Part shown: positions 9,959 to 21,044 of the stretch, one piece after another
How the letters are laid out: each line of letters begins with the position of its first letter
How positions within the stretch are numbered: position 1 is the first letter of the stretch
DNA from: JALORV01 sp963791235
GTDB taxonomy: Bacteria; Pseudomonadota; Gammaproteobacteria; Burkholderiales; Burkholderiaceae_F
DNA length: 64,000 nt
NCBI GenBank assembly: GCA_963791235.1
Contig: CAWBRW010000029.1
Span: forward strand, 806,001 to 870,000
Reading direction: 5' to 3'
Position numbers and translations under genes: made by a program
The notes under the pieces: model-generated
Seen by the model: only the letters and a program-made list of their open reading frames with translations
Database searches by the model: none
What the model was told of the DNA's origin: nothing

Positions 9959-10932
9959 ATGCAGGCCATCCTGGCGGTCACGATCCCGTTCTTCGCGCTG
10001 GTCTTGTGCGGTTATCTGGCGGGCCGCTGCGCGCCTGCTGCCCGAGGCGGCGATACCGGGCCTCAACATCTTCGTGCTGTACTTCGCGCTGCCGTGCATG
10101 CTGTTTCGGTTCGGCGCATCGCTGCCGGTGGCGCAGGTCATCAACCCGGTGGTGCTCGTCATCACGCTGATCACGGCGATGGTGCTGGTGTTCGCAACGA
10201 TCGCGCTGACGCGAACTCGGACGCCGTGCCGATGAAGGATGCCGCACTGGGCGCACTGACGGTCGTCTGGCCCAACACCGGTTTCATGGGCGTGCCGCTG
10301 CTCGCCGCGTTGCTCGGTCCGTCGGCGGCCGGGCCCGGTGATTACCACGCTACTGGTCGATCTGTTTTTCACCAGTTCACTATGCATAGCAATCGCGCAG
10401 ATCGCAGGCCATGGTGGCAATGCCGGCACGCGCATCGCACTCGGGCGGCTGCTGAAGGGCACGCTGGCCAATCCGCTGCCTGCCGCCATTGCGTTCGGCC
10501 TGGTGTTCTCGGGGCTGGATTTGTCGTCTGCCGGGGCCGCTCGACACGATCGTGAAGATGCTGGGCGATTCGGCTACACCGGTGGCGCTGTTCACGATCG
10601 GCACCGTGCTGTGGCGCGCGGGTCAACATGTGCATACACGCACGCCGGTTCGCCTGTTCCTGCCGCTCGCCCTGGCGAAGCTCGTCGTGCACCCGCTCGC
10701 CGTGCTGGCGCTTGGCGTGGCCGCGATCCGGCTCGGCGCGCCGCTGTCATCGTTCGCGCTGACGGTCATCGTGCTCGCGGCGGCCCTGCCCTCGGCCAGT
10801 TCCGTATCCCTGCTGGCGGAGCGCTACGGTGCCGACAATGGCCGGATCACCAGGATCATCATCAGTTCGACGGTCATCGCGTTCGTGACGTTCACGCTGC
10901 TGGCGTGGCTCTTCGATGCAGGTCCGCAATGA
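9959..10932 (+). pseudogene. AEC family transporter, frame-broken
   Basis: Starts at ATG 9959 (MQAILAVTIPFFALVLCGYL). The pieces together resemble auxin-efflux-carrier (AEC/MdcF-like) permeases: ten hydrophobic segments, the early PGLNIFVLYFALPCMLFRFG, a middle MGVPLLAALLG and the final SASSVSLLAERYG with a terminal helix ending in WLFDAG. These permeases export or import organic acids. The frame is lost and regained about four times (near 10030, 10215, 10337 and 10530), each explained by one extra base. The last intact piece is 10489-10932. It is transcribed divergently from cspA. Confidence 0.7.
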
Positions 10933-11033
10933 CGACTGCGGATTCGGCGCGCATTTGACCTGAACGGCATTGCGCTTCGTTCGGGGCATTAGCCTCCGCG
11001 TGGCCAGTTCTCCTGTCATGTTGTCGGTACGCC

Positions 11034-12134
11034 ATGTCGCCCACATCCCGTCCAGCTTCGCGCTCAAGTCGACGAGTCACCGTTGCTCCGGCCGACGGAC
11101 AACGTACCGCACTGGTCCTGCAAGGCGGGGCCGCGCTCGGTGCGTATGAAGCGGGTGTACTGAAGGCGTTGCTGGAACCGCCGGCCCGCCGCTTCGACAT
11201 CGTCACTGGATGCTCGATCGGTGCCGTGATGGCGGCCATTGTGGTCGGCGGCCGCGACGATCCGTGCGTCCATCTCGATGACCTGTGGCGGCGCATGGCC
11301 ATGCCGACGAATCCCTTCGTTCCCGGCATGTTCGCGAACACGTTTCCGGCACTCGGCGCGGCCGGGCTGTATCAGATCAATCCGATGTACTACGCCGCAC
11401 CGCCGCTGGCGACCTATATGTACGAGGCGACGCCGCTCGAAAAGGCACTGGAGGAGTGGGTCGACTTCGCCCGGCTGCGCCGTTCGAAGACCGAACTCAT
11501 CGTCGTCGCCGTCGACGTCAAGACCGGGCGCCTCGCGGAATTCTCGAACCGTCGCCGCATCACGCCCCGGCACGTGATGGCGAGTGCGAGCTTGCCGCCG
11601 GTGTTTCCGGCGGCGCGAATCGACGGTCACGACTACTGGGATGGCGGCCTGATCTCCAATACGCCGTTGCGCCCGGCACTGAATGCAATCGAACTCCTGA
11701 ACCTCGCGGATCCGGGCGCCAAGTGGGAAATCATCGTCGTCGACCTGTTCGCGCCAATCACGACGCCGCCGCAGGACCTGACAGATGTCTTCCAGCGGGC
11801 CTTCGAGCTGACCTTCTTCGGCAAGTTCCAGCACGACCTCAAGCTCTTCGAGATGTACAACGCGCAGATCGACTTGATGCGCGCCGTCGACGCCGCGCTG
11901 CCGGCGCGCAGTGCGCTGCGTCGTCACCCGGCCTATGTGCGGATGAGCCGTCACCGCCGGGTTGACCGACTCACCGTGATCGGCGCGTCGCAGCCAGAGG
12001 CGATGGGCGGGCCTGCCGACTTCTCGCCCGACGCCATTGAACGTCGAATGGCGCTGGGCTACGCGGATGCGCGTCGCGTGCTTGAACGTGAGTCGGCGGC
12101 GCCGGCGAAACCCGCGAAGGCTGCCGGGCGCTGA
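11034..12134 (+). CDS. Patatin-like phospholipase
   Basis: The product is 366 aa and intact. The N-terminal patatin core has the oxyanion loop LVLQGGAALGAYEAGV, the nucleophile motif GCSIG (S61) and the Asp of the catalytic dyad in YWDGGLISNTPL (D203). The C-terminal third (FELTFFGKFQHDLKLFEMYN) resembles the extension found in DUF3734-type patatins. There is no signal peptide, so a cytoplasmic lipid acyl hydrolase is predicted. It is a different subtype from the exported patatin near 54-56 kb. It is followed 58 bp later by the FAD dehydrogenase on the same strand. Confidence 0.88.
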   Translation: MSPTSRPASRSSRRVTVAPADGQRTALVLQGGAALGAYEAGVLKALLEPPARRFDIVTGCSIGAVMAAIVVGGRDDPCVHLDDLWRRMAMPTNPFVPGMFANTFPALGAAGLYQINPMYYAAPPLATYMYEATPLEKALEEWVDFARLRRSKTELIVVAVDVKTGRLAEFSNRRRITPRHVMASASLPPVFPAARIDGHDYWDGGLISNTPLRPALNAIELLNLADPGAKWEIIVVDLFAPITTPPQDLTDVFQRAFELTFFGKFQHDLKLFEMYNAQIDLMRAVDAALPARSALRRHPAYVRMSRHRRVDRLTVIGASQPEAMGGPADFSPDAIERRMALGYADARRVLERESAAPAKPAKAAGR

Positions 12135-12192
12135 CGTGTCGTCATCGCATCGCATCGCGCCGCGATGCACTAGCGGGTGACAATACGGCCCC

Positions 12193-13902
12193 ATGCTGCG
12201 CATCACCGAACTTCGGTTGCCACTCGATCATGCGGAGGCGGCGCTGCGCGCTGCGATCCTCGAACGCCTCGGCATTGTCGACTCGCAGTTGCGCTCGTTC
12301 GTCGTGTTTCGTCGCGCGGTCGACGCACGTCGCAAGGCGGCACCGGTGCTGGCGTACACGGTCGACTGCGAAGTCGCTGACGAAGAAACCGTGCTGACGC
12401 GCCGCGCCGCTGATCTGCATCTACGCCCGGCGCCCGATACCAACTACCGCCTGATCGGTCGCGCACCGATCGATTTCTACGCGATCCCACGGCCACGGCC
12501 CGTCGTCATCGGTTTCGGCCCGTGCGGCATCTTTGCCGCACTGGTGCTCGCGCAGATGGGCTTGAGACCGATCGTGTTCGAGCGCGGCAAGCGCGTGCGC
12601 GAGCGCACGAAGGACACCTGGGGGCTGTGGCGCAAGGGCGTGCTCAATCCGGATTCGAACGTGCAGTTCGGCGAGGGCGGCGCGGGCACCTTTTCCGACG
12701 GCAAGCTTTGGAGCCAGATCAGCGATCCGCGTCACCTGACACGCAAGGTCCTGACGGAGTTCGTGAGAGCCGGTGCGCCCGAGGAGATCCTGTATGTGGC
12801 CAAGCCGCACATCGGCACCTTCCGGCTTGTCAGCATGGTGGAGAAGATGCGCGCGGAAATCGAGTCGCTCGGTGGCGAGATCCGCTTCGAGCACAAACTA
12901 ACGGATGTGCACATTGAAGGTGGCACCCTGCGCGGCATCGCGGTGTCACATCCGGAAGCACCGGGTGGCGAGGAGTGGACCGCCGACCAACTGGTGCTCG
13001 CGCCAGGCCACAGCGCGCGCGAGACCTTCGCGATGCTCTATGACCGCGGCGTGTTCATGGAGGCAAAGCCCTTTTCGATCGGCTTTCGCGTCGAGCATCC
13101 GCAGAGCATCATCGACCGCGCGCGGTATGGCCGCCATGCGGGACATCCGATCCTCGGCGCGGCGGACTACAAGCTGGTCCATCACGCGAAGAACGGCCGC
13201 TCGGTGTACAGCTTCTGCATGTGTCCGGGCGGGACCGTAGTCGCTGCGACGTCCGAACTCGGGCACGTCGTTACGAATGGAATGAGTCAGTACTCGCGCG
13301 CGGAGCGCAATGCCAATGCCGGCATCGTCGTGGGCATCAGTGCGTCGGATTACGCAGAGCCCGGTCATGTCGATGCACGCCATGGCGGTCGCGTGCATCC
13401 GCTCGACGGCATTGCTTTCCAGCGACACTGGGAACAACGCGCGTTCGAGCTCGGGGGCGGAGACTATTTCGCACCCGGGCAGCTGGTCGGTGATTTCCTG
13501 AAGCACCAGAAGACGAGTGAATTTGGTGCTGTACTGCCTTCATACAAACCGGGCGTGCGTCTGACCGACCTTGCGCATCCTCGCCATGGCAGCCTGCCCG
13601 ACTTTGCGCTCGATGCCATTCGCGAAGCGATCCCCGCGTTCGAACGGCACATCCCGGGCTTCGCAATGCCGGACGCGGTGTTCACCGGTGTGGAAACTCG
13701 CACTTCTTCACCGTTGCGCATCACCCGTGGTGCGGACCTGCAGAGCCTCAATGTCCGAGGCCTTTATCCTGCCGGGGAGGGTGCGGGTTACGCGGGCGGC
13801 ATCATGTCCGCCGGCGTCGACGGCATCGAGGTGGCCGAGGCGATTGCGCGCTCCTTGCTTGGTGACATGCCTGTCGAAGCGACAGCCAGCAGCTTGGCCT
13901 GA
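12193..13902 (+). CDS. FAD-dependent dehydrogenase (COG2509 type)
   Basis: The product is 569 aa. After a ~90-residue N-terminal domain comes the dinucleotide motif PVVIGFGPCGIFAALVLAQM and then the family-specific stretches NVQFGEGGAGTFSDGKL, RHLTRKVLTEFV and VYSFCMCPGGTVVAATSE. The C-terminal motif is GLYPAGEGAGYAGGIMSAGV. These features fit the uncharacterised FAD-dependent dehydrogenases of COG2509, whose substrate is unknown. The ATG at 12193 opens directly into MLRITELRLPLDH, the usual N-terminus. Intact. Confidence 0.88.
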   Translation: MLRITELRLPLDHAEAALRAAILERLGIVDSQLRSFVVFRRAVDARRKAAPVLAYTVDCEVADEETVLTRRAADLHLRPAPDTNYRLIGRAPIDFYAIPRPRPVVIGFGPCGIFAALVLAQMGLRPIVFERGKRVRERTKDTWGLWRKGVLNPDSNVQFGEGGAGTFSDGKLWSQISDPRHLTRKVLTEFVRAGAPEEILYVAKPHIGTFRLVSMVEKMRAEIESLGGEIRFEHKLTDVHIEGGTLRGIAVSHPEAPGGEEWTADQLVLAPGHSARETFAMLYDRGVFMEAKPFSIGFRVEHPQSIIDRARYGRHAGHPILGAADYKLVHHAKNGRSVYSFCMCPGGTVVAATSELGHVVTNGMSQYSRAERNANAGIVVGISASDYAEPGHVDARHGGRVHPLDGIAFQRHWEQRAFELGGGDYFAPGQLVGDFLKHQKTSEFGAVLPSYKPGVRLTDLAHPRHGSLPDFALDAIREAIPAFERHIPGFAMPDAVFTGVETRTSSPLRITRGADLQSLNVRGLYPAGEGAGYAGGIMSAGVDGIEVAEAIARSLLGDMPVEATASSLA

Positions 13903-13936
13903 GCGCTGTCGGCCCAGCCCGCTGCGTTCGCCGCAC

Positions 13937-14761
13937 TCAGGTGCGCAGCGAATGCCTGCGCCCGTGCACGGCGCTCGGACCGTGCAGCCGCAACGCGTCC
14001 GCCGTCCGGTTTGCCATGTGCGCGGCCAGCGGAAACACCACCCGAGTGATGTTGGTGTGACGATTCCACGCTGACGACGTGCATTCGTAGAAGGCGGCAA
14101 CGTCGGCAAACACGCCCCAGCGATGACGCGAGCAGGCCGGGTCATCCGGCACGAACTGCACGAACGCTGGCGACCGACCGTCCCAGTCCGATCGACCGTC
14201 GGCGCGCACGCCGTAACCCAATGGCCGACCTTCGGTGCGCAGCGCGGCGACAGCGGCACGGGCGAGCGAGGCGTCGACGATATAGCTGTCGGTCGGCACC
14301 CAGGCGCCACCAAGCATGACTTCGGTATAGCTGTGGTCGACGAAGGGCGTGCGAGGTTCGAGCAATCCCCTCAGTATTCCGGCATTGAGATCAACAAACT
14401 GCTGCCGCGCCTCGATGCCGGCGGCGCGCAGCAGTGCCACGAACAGTGTCGACTTGGTGTTGCTGTAGCCGACGCCAGCGCGCAACACTTCGGCCGCCGA
14501 CATCGCATACAACTGCGGGGTGAAACCGAAGCGCAGTCGGTCGCGCAAGTAATCGTGAATCGCAACCGCGCGTTCGCGCGTCGTGTCGCGGCCGGCGACA
14601 AGTGTCTGCGAGAGTTCGGTGATGCGCGGGTCCGTTTCATCGATCAGTACGCGTGCAAGTACCGGGTTCATCGACAGCAGCGGACCGATCAGCCATGCGG
14701 TACTGGCGTAAATGGCGCGACGGCGGTCAGGCTGAGCGGGGCGTGCGGGTCTGCGGCTCAT
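13937..14761 (-). CDS. Transglutaminase-like protein with Ser at the Cys position
   Basis: The product is 274 aa. The core transglutaminase-like fold is clear: IHDYLRDRLRFGF, GVGYSNTKSTLFVALLRAAG and DHSYTEVMLGGAWVPTD. The His (H143) and Asp (D158) of the catalytic triad are in place. The nucleophile position in GYSNTKS is Ser100; family members have Cys there (GYCxxK). The first hydrophobic stretch (residues 17-31) may be a membrane anchor. It is convergent with the FAD dehydrogenase, with 34 bp between stop codons. It could be a non-catalytic or Ser-dependent variant. Confidence 0.75.
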   Translation of the reverse strand: MSRRPARPAQPDRRRAIYASTAWLIGPLLSMNPVLARVLIDETDPRITELSQTLVAGRDTTRERAVAIHDYLRDRLRFGFTPQLYAMSAAEVLRAGVGYSNTKSTLFVALLRAAGIEARQQFVDLNAGILRGLLEPRTPFVDHSYTEVMLGGAWVPTDSYIVDASLARAAVAALRTEGRPLGYGVRADGRSDWDGRSPAFVQFVPDDPACSRHRWGVFADVAAFYECTSSAWNRHTNITRVVFPLAAHMANRTADALRLHGPSAVHGRRHSLRT

Positions 14762-15044
14762 GTCGGCAGTGTCAGGTTCGACGTTGAACTTTCGATGAAT
14801 TCTTGACTATTGAAGTTGATCGGCAAAGTGCACAGCGTGCGATGAAAGTTGATCATGGCAAGCGCCGTCGAGTTCCCGCATCCGTTGCAGCGATCACGTC
14901 ATTGCGCGAGACCGACTCCCCCAACGACATGAACGCTTGACACTGATAGCGCGATGTCGGCGAAATTCTGGTGGTTCGCGATAGGTGCATGCGCTGCCTT
15001 ATGCTCGCCCCTCAGCCGACACACCGCGTGACTTCCTGTTCTTG
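14762..15044. other. Divergent intergenic region with short repeats
   Basis: This is a non-coding spacer between two divergent genes and looks less GC-rich than its surroundings. It holds two near-identical direct repeats, tgaagttgatc (14811) and tgaaagttgatc (14843), plus an inverted aactttc near 14788. These could be operator half-sites, but they are short and the case is weak. Confidence 0.2.
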
Positions 15045-16274
15045 ATGACATCCGCCGCCGAATCTGTCATCGATTCCCCGATCGCCTGGTGGCGGCTGCT
15101 CGCGACGCTGGCGATGGCGACGCTCGGCGGCGTCGGCATGTGGTCGGTCGTCGTTGCACTGCCGGCCGTGCAGGCGGACTTCGGCGTCGATCGCGCCGGC
15201 GCGTCGTTCCCGTACACGCTGACGATGGTCGGTTTCGGCCTCGGCGGCATCCTGATGGGCCGGCTCACCGACCGCTACGGCGTCAGCGTGCCGCTGGCCG
15301 GGGCGACGCTCGCGCTGGCGACTAGGCTACGTGCTCGCATGCCATGGCGCCGACGCTCTTCATGTATGCGCTGGCGCAGGGTCTGCTGATCGGATTCCTC
15401 GGCAGCTCGGCCACCTTCGGTCCGCTGCTCGCCGACATCTCGCACTGGTTCGAGAAGCGACGCGGCCTCGCCGTGGCGATCGTGGCCAGCGGCAACTACC
15501 TCGCCGGCACGGTCTGGCCGCCGATCGTGCAGCACCTGATCGAGACGTTCGGCTGGCGCCACACGCACTTCATCATCGGCGTCGTGTGCCTGCTGACGAT
15601 GCTGCCGCTGACGCTGGTGCTGCGGCGCCGTCCGCCGCACGTGGCGCACGGCGACCGCGGCGGCGCGCGCACTGCGGCCGCCGCCGGATCTCGGCATTTC
15701 GCCGCGCGCGCTGCAGACTCTGCTTGTGCATTGCCGGCCTTGCGTGCTGCGTGGCGATGTCGATGCCGCAGGTGCATATCGTCGCCTACTGCGGTGACCT
15801 CGGCTACGGACCGGCCGCCGGCGCGCGCATGCTGTCGCTGATGCTCGGCTTCGGCATCGTGAGCCGGCTGCTGTCAGGCTGGATCGCCGACCACATCGGC
15901 GGCCTGCGCACGCTGCTGCTGGGCTCGGCGCTGCAGGGCGTCGCGCTGGTGCTCTATCTGCTTCTTCGACGGGCTGACGTCGCTTTATGTCGTGTCGGCG
16001 CTGTTCGGGCTGTTCCAGGGCGGCATCGTGCCGAGCTACGCCATCATCATTCGCGAGTACTTCGCACCGCACGAAGCCGGCGCACGCGTCGGTCGTGGTC
16101 GTCATGGCCACGCTCTTCGGCATGGCGCTCGGCGGCTGGATGTCCGGCGAGGTGTTCGACCTGACCGGCTCGTACCGCGCCGCGTTCCTCAATGGCATTG
16201 CGTGGAACCTGCTGAACCTTTCGATCGTCATCTGGCTGCTGCGCCGGCCCGGCGCGCGGCTGGCGCGAGCGTGA
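15045..16274 (+). pseudogene. MFS transporter, frame-broken
   Basis: Begins at ATG 15045 (MTSAAESVIDSPIAWWRLLA) and ends at the TGA after ...RRPGARLARA. The joined pieces give a 12-helix major facilitator resembling the monocarboxylate/oxalate-formate (MCT/OFA) type. It shows the loop 2-3 motif GRLTDRYGVSVPLAG, a helix-4 region (AIVASGNYLAG), the second-half SRLLSGWIADHIGGLRTLLLG, and final helices IIIREYFAPHEAGARVG and MALGGWMSGEVFDLTGSYRAAF. Frame changes occur near 15330, 15700, 15965 and 16090. It is an inner-membrane carrier of unknown substrate. The C-terminal end is convergent with the HEXXH gene, with 12 bp between them. Confidence 0.75.
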
Positions 16275-16286
16275 CGCGGCGGCTGA

Positions 16287-18020
16287 TCAGTTCGGCTGCG
16301 CCGGGAGTTTCAGCCGCGTCTCGTCGATCGCGTAGCAGGCCAGCACGCGACCCGCGGCATCGAACAGCGCCTCCGCGTCCTCTTCGCGGACGATGCCGGT
16401 GCTGATGAAGTGGTCGGGAAAGCGCGACGTGCGGTAGAAGTAGCTGCGCGGCAGGCCCACGAGGTCGAGGTAGTGGATCTCGTAGGCGTAGCGGGCGAGT
16501 TCGCTGACCAGCCCAAGTCGTTCGTCCAGGTGATGCCGCACGTTGGTGCGCACGTAGGCCTGCATTTCCTCGCCCGGTATCAGGCGCACGGTCATCATGT
16601 TGGCGAGGTAGTCGCCGACGCGCGCCAGCGTCTTGCGCGCGAGGGCCTTCGCCTGCTCGCTCGGCGCGGGGCTCGATGCGCCCGCATTTCTTCGGCGATG
16701 GTGTCCCTGAGCCCGGCGGGCACCGCTGCGATCACGCGCTGCGAAACGTTCGCCCAGTTCGACGCGCGCCTGCTTGTACTCCGGCCGCCGGTCCTCGGGC
16801 AGATGCAGGATCTTTGCCGTGTGCGCGATGTGGCCCCACTCGTGCATGACGCGCGCGCCGAGCAGCAGGCGGTGATACGGCGGTGCCGCGCCCGCGCGCG
16901 CATCGAAGGCCGGCTGCTGCAGCTCGTAGACGACCGCGCGGCGCGCGGCATCGACATAGGTGCCGCCGCCGGTTTCGAGCACCGAACAGTGCGTCGGCAA
17001 CGCATCGACGTCGCGCACGCGCTCGAGGAACTGGCGCGAGCGCTCGTCGATCGACGCGCAGGTCGGCATGAATGCTGGCCACGGCGGCTCGTCGTCAGCC
17101 TCGGCCAGCACGCGCCGCACGCGGATCGGGTCGTCGTGCTGCGGCGTCCACAGCGTGCCGCCGTTGCGGACCATGCACGATCGACATGGGCCCGTGACTG
17201 CAGCAGCCAGTCGCACAGATCGTCGAGCGCGCGTTTCCCGCTGGCGGGCTCGCCGGGGGCGTGGCGGCACGGCACCGCTTCCATTGCGCGCGCACGGCCG
17301 TTCTCGGCTGCCTGTGCCCAGCGCCATCAATTGCGGCTGCGAAGCCGCTTCGGCACGATACAAGTCTGCGCCCTCGATGCTGAAGAACGGCTCGGTCGGC
17401 TTCCTGCTGCCGGCGCGCGCAGCGGGTCGTGCAGCAGTTCGTCGATCCAGTCAAACGCCTCGGCCAGCGCGACGAACGCCGCCGCATCGGGACGCTCGGC
17501 GCGATGCTGGCCGCGTCGGCAAACGCCTGCGCGGCTCGCCGCATCGCGATCGAACCAGTAGCTGAGGTTGTAGGCGATGGTTGCCGGCACCGAGCGCAGC
17601 AGCGACAGGCGCTCCATGTGCACGAGCAGCGCGGCGACGTACTCGGGATGCGTGTCGAGGTCCGCAGTGTAGAGCATCGACGACGTGCCGCGGAACGGCT
17701 CGAGGTACGGCAGGACGCCGCGCGGTCCTCGGACGACGATCAGCAGGTTGGTCTGCCGCGGCGGGAACCACGACCGCGGCGCACGCGCGTAAAGGTCGGC
17801 GCAGCGTTGCCAGTACAGCGCAGAAGCCCTGCTCGAGGCAGCGCAGCTGATTCGCCGGTCAGCCGGCCTGTCGTGCAGCAGAAGTGCGGCGACGCGGGTT
17901 CAACACCGTGCTCGGTCAGCGCTTCGGCCGGAACCACGAACGCGTTGTCATGCGCGAGGCAGAAGCGCTGCACGCGTCGGCGAGCAATCGACCGCGGCTC
18001 GAAGGCATGGCTGCTCCCAT
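16287..18020 (-). pseudogene. Uncharacterised HEXXH-motif protein, frame-broken
   Basis: Read leftward, the pieces assemble into a protein of roughly 570 aa. The best-preserved part (frame 16287-17363) contains VMHEWGHIAH, an HEXXH zinc-protease signature encoded at 16830-16844, then VGDYLANMMTVRLIPGEEMQ and a C-terminal LVGLPRSYFYRTSRFPDHFI. The N-terminal piece has MLYTADLDTHPEYVAALLVH and NLSYWFDRDAA. The start is uncertain (ATG at 18020 or 18008). At least four frame changes are needed (near 17850, 17700, 17420 and 16700). No named peptidase family is recognised, and a missing distal ligand cannot be excluded, so metalloprotease activity is only a suggestion. Confidence 0.5.
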
Positions 18021-18371
18021 GGCGCGAAACACTAGCATCGGCATGCGCCGGCCAAGCTGCGGTAAGGACGTCCGTGGACCGCCTTCCGGACTGAGCCTGC
18101 CTTGCCGGCGGCCCGATGCCGAGGGCTCGAACGCCCTGATGCACTGCCAAAACGCCCCGTAAACCCTCATCCGAACGTATGAGAAGCGCGCATTCTTCAG
18201 CGCTTGTGGCGCGGTCGAAAAACGCGGTGTTTTCAGAGGGAAAACCCCTCGCGAGCCGCCGGTCCCGGTCACAGGGTACGGTGCCTGCCTCATCCGTCTC
18301 CCCGATTTTTTCCGCGGCGGCCACGGCGGCACAGTGCGCTACCCGTCAGCAGTGGCACTGGGAGGAAGACG

Positions 18372-21010
18372 ATGAACATGGACGTGACTTCAGGGATCAA
18401 GGCGAGAGTTGCCAAGGCCTTGTGCGGTTCCCTTGTCGTAGTGGCAGCACTCTCGCTAGCAGCGTGCGGTGGCGGAGGCGATGCCTCCACATCGGCACGC
18501 AAGCGGCGCGCCAGGCGCCGGCCTGAACCACCACGATCTCCGCGACGCCGACCGCGATGTCCGACGCCGAACGGCCCGGCGCCCGCTCGCAGTCACGTTC
18601 ATGGCGATGGAGCCCAAGGGCAACATCGCGAGCGTTCGAATGGGACATCAAGGACAACAGCCCGGTCAAGGCCGGCCAGTCCGTCGAACATACCTTCGTC
18701 GAGCCCGGCTAGCTACACGGTCACGCTGACGGTGCAAGGACGCCGCCGGCAACTTCAATCGCGCCTCGGTGATGGTGAGTGTCAACGACGGCGGCACCTG
18801 CTCGATGGTCCCGGCGCGTTCAGCAGCACCGTCTGGCCGGCGATGAGCTCCGGTCGCAGCGCGCTGCCTGACCTGCCACGCCAGGGCTGCCGCCGTCGGT
18901 ACGAACCTGGTGTTCGTGCGCGGGCGGCACCGAGCTGCAGAACTACAACGTGCTGCGCAACTACGCCAAGACCTCGAGCGACACGCTGCTGTCGAAGGTC
19001 ATCGGTGGCATGAACCACACCGGCGGCAAGCCGTTCGTCGACGCCAACTCCGACGCAGTACAAGGCCTTGTCGGAACTCGTGCCGGTGATGAAGCAGGCC
19101 TGCACGAGCGGCATGCGCGCCGGTCGCAGGGCAGTTCTGGAACGGACGTCACGTTCGCCGACGACCAGACGGTGCTGGCCAAGGCGGCGGTGCTGTTCGC
19201 CGGTCGCAACCCGACCGCGGCCGAAGCCACGGCCGTGATGAACGGCGGCGCCCCGGTGCTGCGCGAGACGATCCGCAGCTACATGACAGGTCCGGCGTTC
19301 GACGCGCTTCCTGGACGAAGCCGGCGACAGCGATGTTCCTGTCGCGCGGCGTCACGGTGTTCGGCAACAACATGGGCCTGAACGCGACCGACCTGCCGAC
19401 CGCGGCGGACGTCATCAACAACACGAACCTGCGCGGCCGGCGTGCGCAATCGCTTCCAGCACGCGATGCAGCGCGAGCCGGTCGAGCTGATGAAGTACAT
19501 CGTCAAGAACGACAAGCCGTGGACCGACATGGTCGCCGGCAAGTACACGGTCGTGAACGGACTGCAGGCCCAGTACCTCGGCGGCCAAGGTCACGGGCAC
19601 GTTCACCGATCCGACCAACGCCCCGGCCGAGCGACACCGAGTTCCTGCCGGCCGTGCTGCCGAACGGGCGCCTGCCGGGTGACCGTGAGCATGCCGGCGT
19701 GATCTCGACGCATGCCTGGCTGCAGCGCTTCCCGACGACGCCGACGAACCGCAACCGTCATCGCGTCTACATCCTGGCCAAGCAGTTCCTGGCCACCGAT
19801 GTCGCGGCCCTGGCTGCGCGTCCGATCGACGACGGTGGCAACTTCAAGATGCCGACGATCGAGAACCCGAACTGCGCCGCGTGCCATTCGACGATCGATC
19901 CGATGGCGGCGAGCTGCCAGAACTGGCAGAAGAACAACCGCTACCTGCCGTTCCGTACCGCCGACGAGCAAGGATCATGCGCTGCCGAACGTCTATCGGA
20001 CCAACAACTATCCGAAGGACAAGGACGGCAAGGCCTACTACGTCGACGGCGACAACTGGTTCCGCGACCAGCACGCTCCGGGTTACGACAGCATGCCGAT
20101 GCCGGGCGGCGTGACGGGCAACACACCGCGCTGCAGTGGCTGGGCATGCAGGTGGCGGCTGATCGCGCGCTTCGCCAAGGGTGCAGTCCACTTCTGCGTT
20201 CAGGATGGTGTTCAACCGCGAGCCGCTGAAGGCGCCGCTCGACCAGACCAGCCCGAACTACGCCAACGCAGCTGGCCGCGTACAACGCGCAGGTCGAGGA
20301 GTTCAAGGCGATCGCCACGCGCTTCGCGACCAACCGCGGCAATGGCGCCTACAACGTCAAGGACCTGCTGGTCGACATGGTGACCAGCCGGTGGTTCACG
20401 GCCGAGAAGGCGACGGGCCTGAACGCCGACTCGCAGGGCCGAGACTCGCCGACGTCGGCAGCCAGGCGATGCTGAATCCGGCCAACCTGCAACCGCAAGC
20501 TGCTGAGCGTGACAGGCGTGGCCTGGAACCAGTTCAACAACCCGTACGCGGGCCAGGCGCTGAACTACGGCAACTTCGACGGCGGCCTGAACCGCTGGCG
20601 CGCGCCAACGAGTACACGATGGTGCAGACGATGATCGCCGACCGCATGATGTCCGAGCTGTCGTGCAACATCGTGATGACGGACTTCAACAAGCCGACGA
20701 CCAACCGCCTGCTGTTCGCCGGTGTCACGCTGACCGACACGCCGGCCACGCCGACGGGCGATGCAGCGATCCAGCAGACGATCAAGAACCTGCACAAGTC
20801 GCTGCTGGAAGGAAGACCTCGCGGTGACCGACGCCGAAGTCCAGCGCACGGTGGGTCTGTTCAAGGCGGTCTGGGCCGACCGCGCCACGGCGCCGACGCG
20901 TCCGACGAACTGCTGCCTACAACAACACCAACGACCCGAACTACACGGGTCGCTCGTGGGCTGCCGTCATCGGCTACATGATCGGCGACGAGCAGTTCCT
21001 GTTCGAATAA
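18372..21010 (+). pseudogene. Lipoprotein with PKD domain and CxxCH motifs (DUF1592/1588-like), frame-broken
   Basis: Starts at ATG 18372 after GGAGGAAG. A lipoprotein signal peptide ends in the lipobox LSLAAC followed by Gly residues. A PKD-like domain follows (SVEHTFVEPGSYTVTLTVQ), then CLTCH (18865-18879), a long helical region, and CAACHSTIDPMA (19873-19887), a sequence like the DUF1588 heme-type motif. The C-terminus runs through HFxFRMVFNREP and WAAVIGYMIGDEQFLFE. The arrangement resembles the planctomycete-style DUF1592/DUF1588 proteins, which usually travel with a DUF1501 gene, as here. More than ten frame changes occur, mostly single extra bases. It is probably exported and surface or periplasm facing. 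Confidence 0.6.
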
Positions 21011-21044
21011 CGCGCGCATCGCCAAGAAGAGAAGGAGCATTCAA

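Noticed and set aside
18200..18330. Plus-strand extension upstream of the PKD lipoprotein start
   Set aside because: The lipoprotein signal and GGAGGAAG site define the start at 18372; the upstream part is the far end of another reading frame.
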